From Chloroflexota bacterium (lineage in GTDB: Bacteria > Chloroflexota > DTOL01 > JACQYG01), in contig JACQYG010000078.1 in NCBI GenBank assembly GCA_016208345.1, forward strand, positions 1 to 7,327: a stretch of DNA of 7,327 nt, read 5' to 3'. Shown piece after piece: positions 5,447-7,327 of this stretch; the stretch's first letter is position 1; the number at the start of each line of letters is the position of its first letter. The position numbers were made by a program, and so were the translations under genes. Below the pieces are notes generated by a model, which was given only the letters and a program-made list of their open reading frames with translations, had not been told where the DNA came from and searched no databases.

Positions 5447-6702
5447 CTAGCTATCGTAGCCCCGTCCCATGCCCCGATAGATGAAGCCCAGGCTCTTCAT
5501 CTCCGCCGGCTGGTAGATATTGCGGCCGTCGATGAGAACGGGCTGGCGCATGGCAGCCTTGATCTTAACCATGTTCAGTTGCTTGAACTCGTTCCACTCG
5601 GTGACCACGATCAGGGCGTCGCTGCCCTGAGCCACCTCATAGGGGTCAGGGGTCTCGGCAATAGGTTATGTCCTTCAGGATGCCCCGGGCCACGTTCATG
5701 GCCACCGGATCATAAACTTTAATCAAAACGCCCTCGTTGCGCAGGAGCCGGATGATCTCGATGGAGGGGGCCTCACGCATGTCGTCGGTGTTGGGCTTGA
5801 AGGATAGGCCCAGGATGCCGATCTCTTTCCCATCAAGGGAGCCCAGGATTTCCCGCAGCTTTTGGAGTACCTTGACTCGCTGGTCGCGGTTGATCTCCAT
5901 CACCGCCCGCAGGAGCTGGGGGTGACAACCATGGATGGTGGCCATGTGGGCCAGGGCCCTCACGTCCTTGGGGAAGCAGGAGCCTCCCCACCCCACGCCA
6001 GCCTCCAGAAAGGCCGGGCCAATGCGCTTGTCGTAGCCCATGCCCCGGGCGACGTCCTTGACGTCGGCGCCCAGGCGCTCGCAGATGGAGGATATCTCAT
6101 TGATGAAAGAGATGCGGGTGGCCAGGAAGGCATTGGAGGGGGAAGTAGAGCTGGGCCACGGCCTCGGCGGCCTGGCGGTCCAGGGAGCCCAAGACCACCC
6201 GGTCCGGGTTCATGAAATCGTATACCGCCGAGCCCTCCCGCAGGAACTCGGGATTAGAGACCACGGAGAAGGCCACGTCGGCATTCTTGTTTTTTTCCAC
6301 AATATTGGCTACCCAGTCGCCGGTGCCAATGGGCACAGTGCTCTTATTAACGATGATCAGGGGGTGGTCCATGGCCCGGGCCACGTTTTCCGCGGCGTCT
6401 TGCACGTGCTTCAGGTCAGCCTCCCCGTCCACACCGGAAGGCGTGCCCACGGCGATGAAGACCAACTCGGCCTCACCGATGGCGTCCTGGTAGGAGGTGG
6501 TGAAATCCAGGCGGCCAGCCTTGTAGTTCCTCCTGACGACCTCCTCCAGGCCGGGCTCGTAGATGGGCATGATACCCTTTTTCAGATTTTCCGCCTTCTC
6601 CTTGCTCCGGTTCAGACAGACCACGTGGTTCCCCAGGTCAGCCAGGCAGGCCCCGGTGACCAGTCCCACGTAACCAACGCCGATCATGCAGATTGTCTTC
6701 AC
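5447..6702 (-). pseudogene. ugd: UDP-glucose 6-dehydrogenase, disrupted by a deletion/frameshift and a one-base insertion
   Basis: The product would oxidise UDP-glucose to UDP-glucuronate with NAD, feeding exopolysaccharide or sugar-nucleotide synthesis. The GTG start at 6702 follows GAGGTGG and opens with the Rossmann motif [27 protein letters not shown] and [10 protein letters not shown] follow, and then NPEFLREG. The frame breaks at 6138: after AQLYFP the next homologous residues are [14 protein letters not shown], one base out of frame. About 19 residues expected in between are absent, including the AEMIKYA segment with the catalytic lysine. The central part keeps the catalytic cysteine ([10 protein letters not shown]). 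A second break at 5660 (one extra base in TATTGCC) shifts [15 protein letters not shown] and gives a stop at 5648-5646. The C-terminal domain (VTEWNEF, DGRNIY) is otherwise complete. Also odd: N31-R32 where an acidic residue usually holds the NAD ribose. Confidence 0.85.
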
Positions 6703-6766
6703 TGCTCCACCTCTTAGAATTGAATGTGAGGGTGATGTGCCAAATCCCGTGGATCTTGACCGTGCC

Positions 6767-6795
6767 AATATAGCACACTGCCTGGGGATTTTCAA
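6767..6795 (-). promoter_or_regulatory. Sigma-70-like promoter for ugd
   Basis: The minus strand carries TTGAAA (6795-6790), a 17-base spacer, then TATATT (6772-6767). This is a near-consensus -35/-10 pair with ideal spacing, placed 64 bases upstream of the GTG start and just after the stop of the membrane fusion protein gene. It indicates that ugd is, or was, transcribed on its own. Confidence 0.65.
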
Positions 6796-6807
6796 TGGTC
6801 GGGGCGA

Positions 6808-7327
6808 TCAGAACTCTGCCTCGCCCCACATGCCAGCTTTCAAGGCCCGGTCGGGATTAGGCACAAGGAGCTTGACCGCGTAGACGATCTTGGCTCGCTC
6901 GTCCCTGGTCTGGACGTTCTTTGGGGTGAACTCGGCACGGGAGGAGACGTAGACTACCCGGCCGGCAAAGGTGCGACCGGGGTAGCCGTCCACCCTCACT
7001 CGAGCCCCCTGGCCCACCTGGACCCGGCCAACCTGAGCCTGCGCCAGGTAGACTGTCATCTTCAACTGTTCCATCTGGCCCAGGGTAAACAGGACGGCAC
7101 CAGTGCCTACTGTCTCGCACGGCTCCACCAGCCGCTCCAATACAACTCCTCTCGCCGGTGCTGCTAGGGCTAACCGGGCGAACTGGGCCTGGGCCAGTTC
7201 CACGGCGGCCTCAGCTTGGTACACTTGGGCCTGGGCGATGGCTAAGTCCTCTGCGGTGGGGCCCATTTCCAAGACCTCCAGGGCTGCCTGTGCCGCCTCC
7301 ACCGCTCTGGCTGCCTGCTCGTAGGCG
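6808..7327 (-). CDS. HlyD/RND-type periplasmic adaptor (membrane fusion protein), C-terminal part (cut by right edge)
   Basis: The last 172 residues of an efflux or secretion adaptor that links an inner-membrane pump to an outer partner or cell-wall zone. The visible part begins in the second half of an alpha-helical hairpin rich in Ala, Gln and Glu (AARAVEAAQAALEVLEMG, then AQAQVYQAEAAVELAQAQF). It continues into the lipoyl/barrel-sandwich half with APARGVVLERLVEPCETVGTG, and then a beta-barrel domain (LKMTVYLAQAQVGRVQVGQ...VRVDGYPGRTFAGRVVYVSS...FTPKN). It ends with LKAGMWGEAEF, matching the usual 'L-x-P/A-G-M-x-a' close of the family. The N-terminal membrane anchor or signal is outside the window. 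Partner pump genes would normally lie downstream, but here ugd follows under its own promoter, so the operon mate may be upstream or elsewhere. Confidence 0.88.
   Translation of the reverse strand, partial: AYEQAARAVEAAQAALEVLEMGPTAEDLAIAQAQVYQAEAAVELAQAQFARLALAAPARGVVLERLVEPCETVGTGAVLFTLGQMEQLKMTVYLAQAQVGRVQVGQGARVRVDGYPGRTFAGRVVYVSSRAEFTPKNVQTRDERAKIVYAVKLLVPNPDRALKAGMWGEAEF

Noticed and set aside
6040..6717. Plus-strand 225-aa open frame across ugd
   Set aside because: Antisense to a clearly recognisable UDP-glucose dehydrogenase sequence and without family motifs; a shadow.
1..7327. CRISPR array, tRNA, rRNA, transposase or integrase
   Set aside because: I looked on both strands. The only tandem repeat is the 90-bp coding duplication, and no cloverleaf, rRNA-like or mobile-element protein motif was found.

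Overview
This 7.3 kb window looks like a piece of a fairly GC-rich bacterial chromosome. Every gene I can support is read from the minus strand, so the biological order runs from the right edge to the left. No ribosomal or other taxonomic marker is present. A superoxide reductase and a remnant of a glycyl-radical-enzyme activase point to an anaerobic or microaerophilic lifestyle. The overall gene style would suit a Chloroflexota (Anaerolineae-like) or similar environmental lineage, but that is inference only.

Layout, right to left. (1) 7327-6808: C-terminal part of a HlyD/RND-type membrane fusion protein, cut by the right edge. (2) 6795-6767: a good sigma-70-like promoter, followed by a UDP-glucose 6-dehydrogenase gene (6702-5447). 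That gene carries two independent lesions: an internal deletion with frameshift near 6138 and a one-base insertion near 5660. (3) 5345-4857: a class II superoxide reductase with an in-frame 90-bp tandem duplication inside its iron-binding fold. (4) 4833-4770: two hairpins between genes. (5) 4633-3995: a PEBP/YbhB-type protein with a lipoprotein-like leader and a second, internal start that has a perfect Shine-Dalgarno. (6) 3994-3575: 420 bases without a gene, holding a perfect 27-bp palindrome. (7) 3574-3293: C-terminal remnant of a DUF1566-type protein. (8) 3271-2990: C-terminal remnant of an MFS transporter, overlapping by ATGA with an ICMT-like membrane methyltransferase (2993-2226), which is followed after two bases by a transglutaminase-like protein (2223-1366). 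(9) 1349-1257: a 30-codon N-terminal stub of a glycyl-radical-enzyme activase. (10) 1203-226: an unrecognised protein in which I see protein-kinase/APH-like landmarks. It is followed after 24 bases by the N-terminus of a class III PLP aminotransferase (201-1), cut by the left edge.

Functionally the window is a patchwork, not one pathway. Two short operons are likely: MFS remnant-ICMT-transglutaminase, and kinase-like-aminotransferase. The rest are single genes (oxygen defence, nucleotide-sugar oxidation, efflux). The striking theme is the number of broken or altered genes: four remnants or disrupted genes and one internal duplication in 7 kb. Either the region is eroding and rearranging, or the assembly has errors; read-level checks would separate these. 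I found no CRISPR array, tRNA, rRNA, transposase or integrase. The most interesting leads are the duplicated superoxide reductase, the dual-start PEBP and the kinase-like protein beside the aminotransferase.
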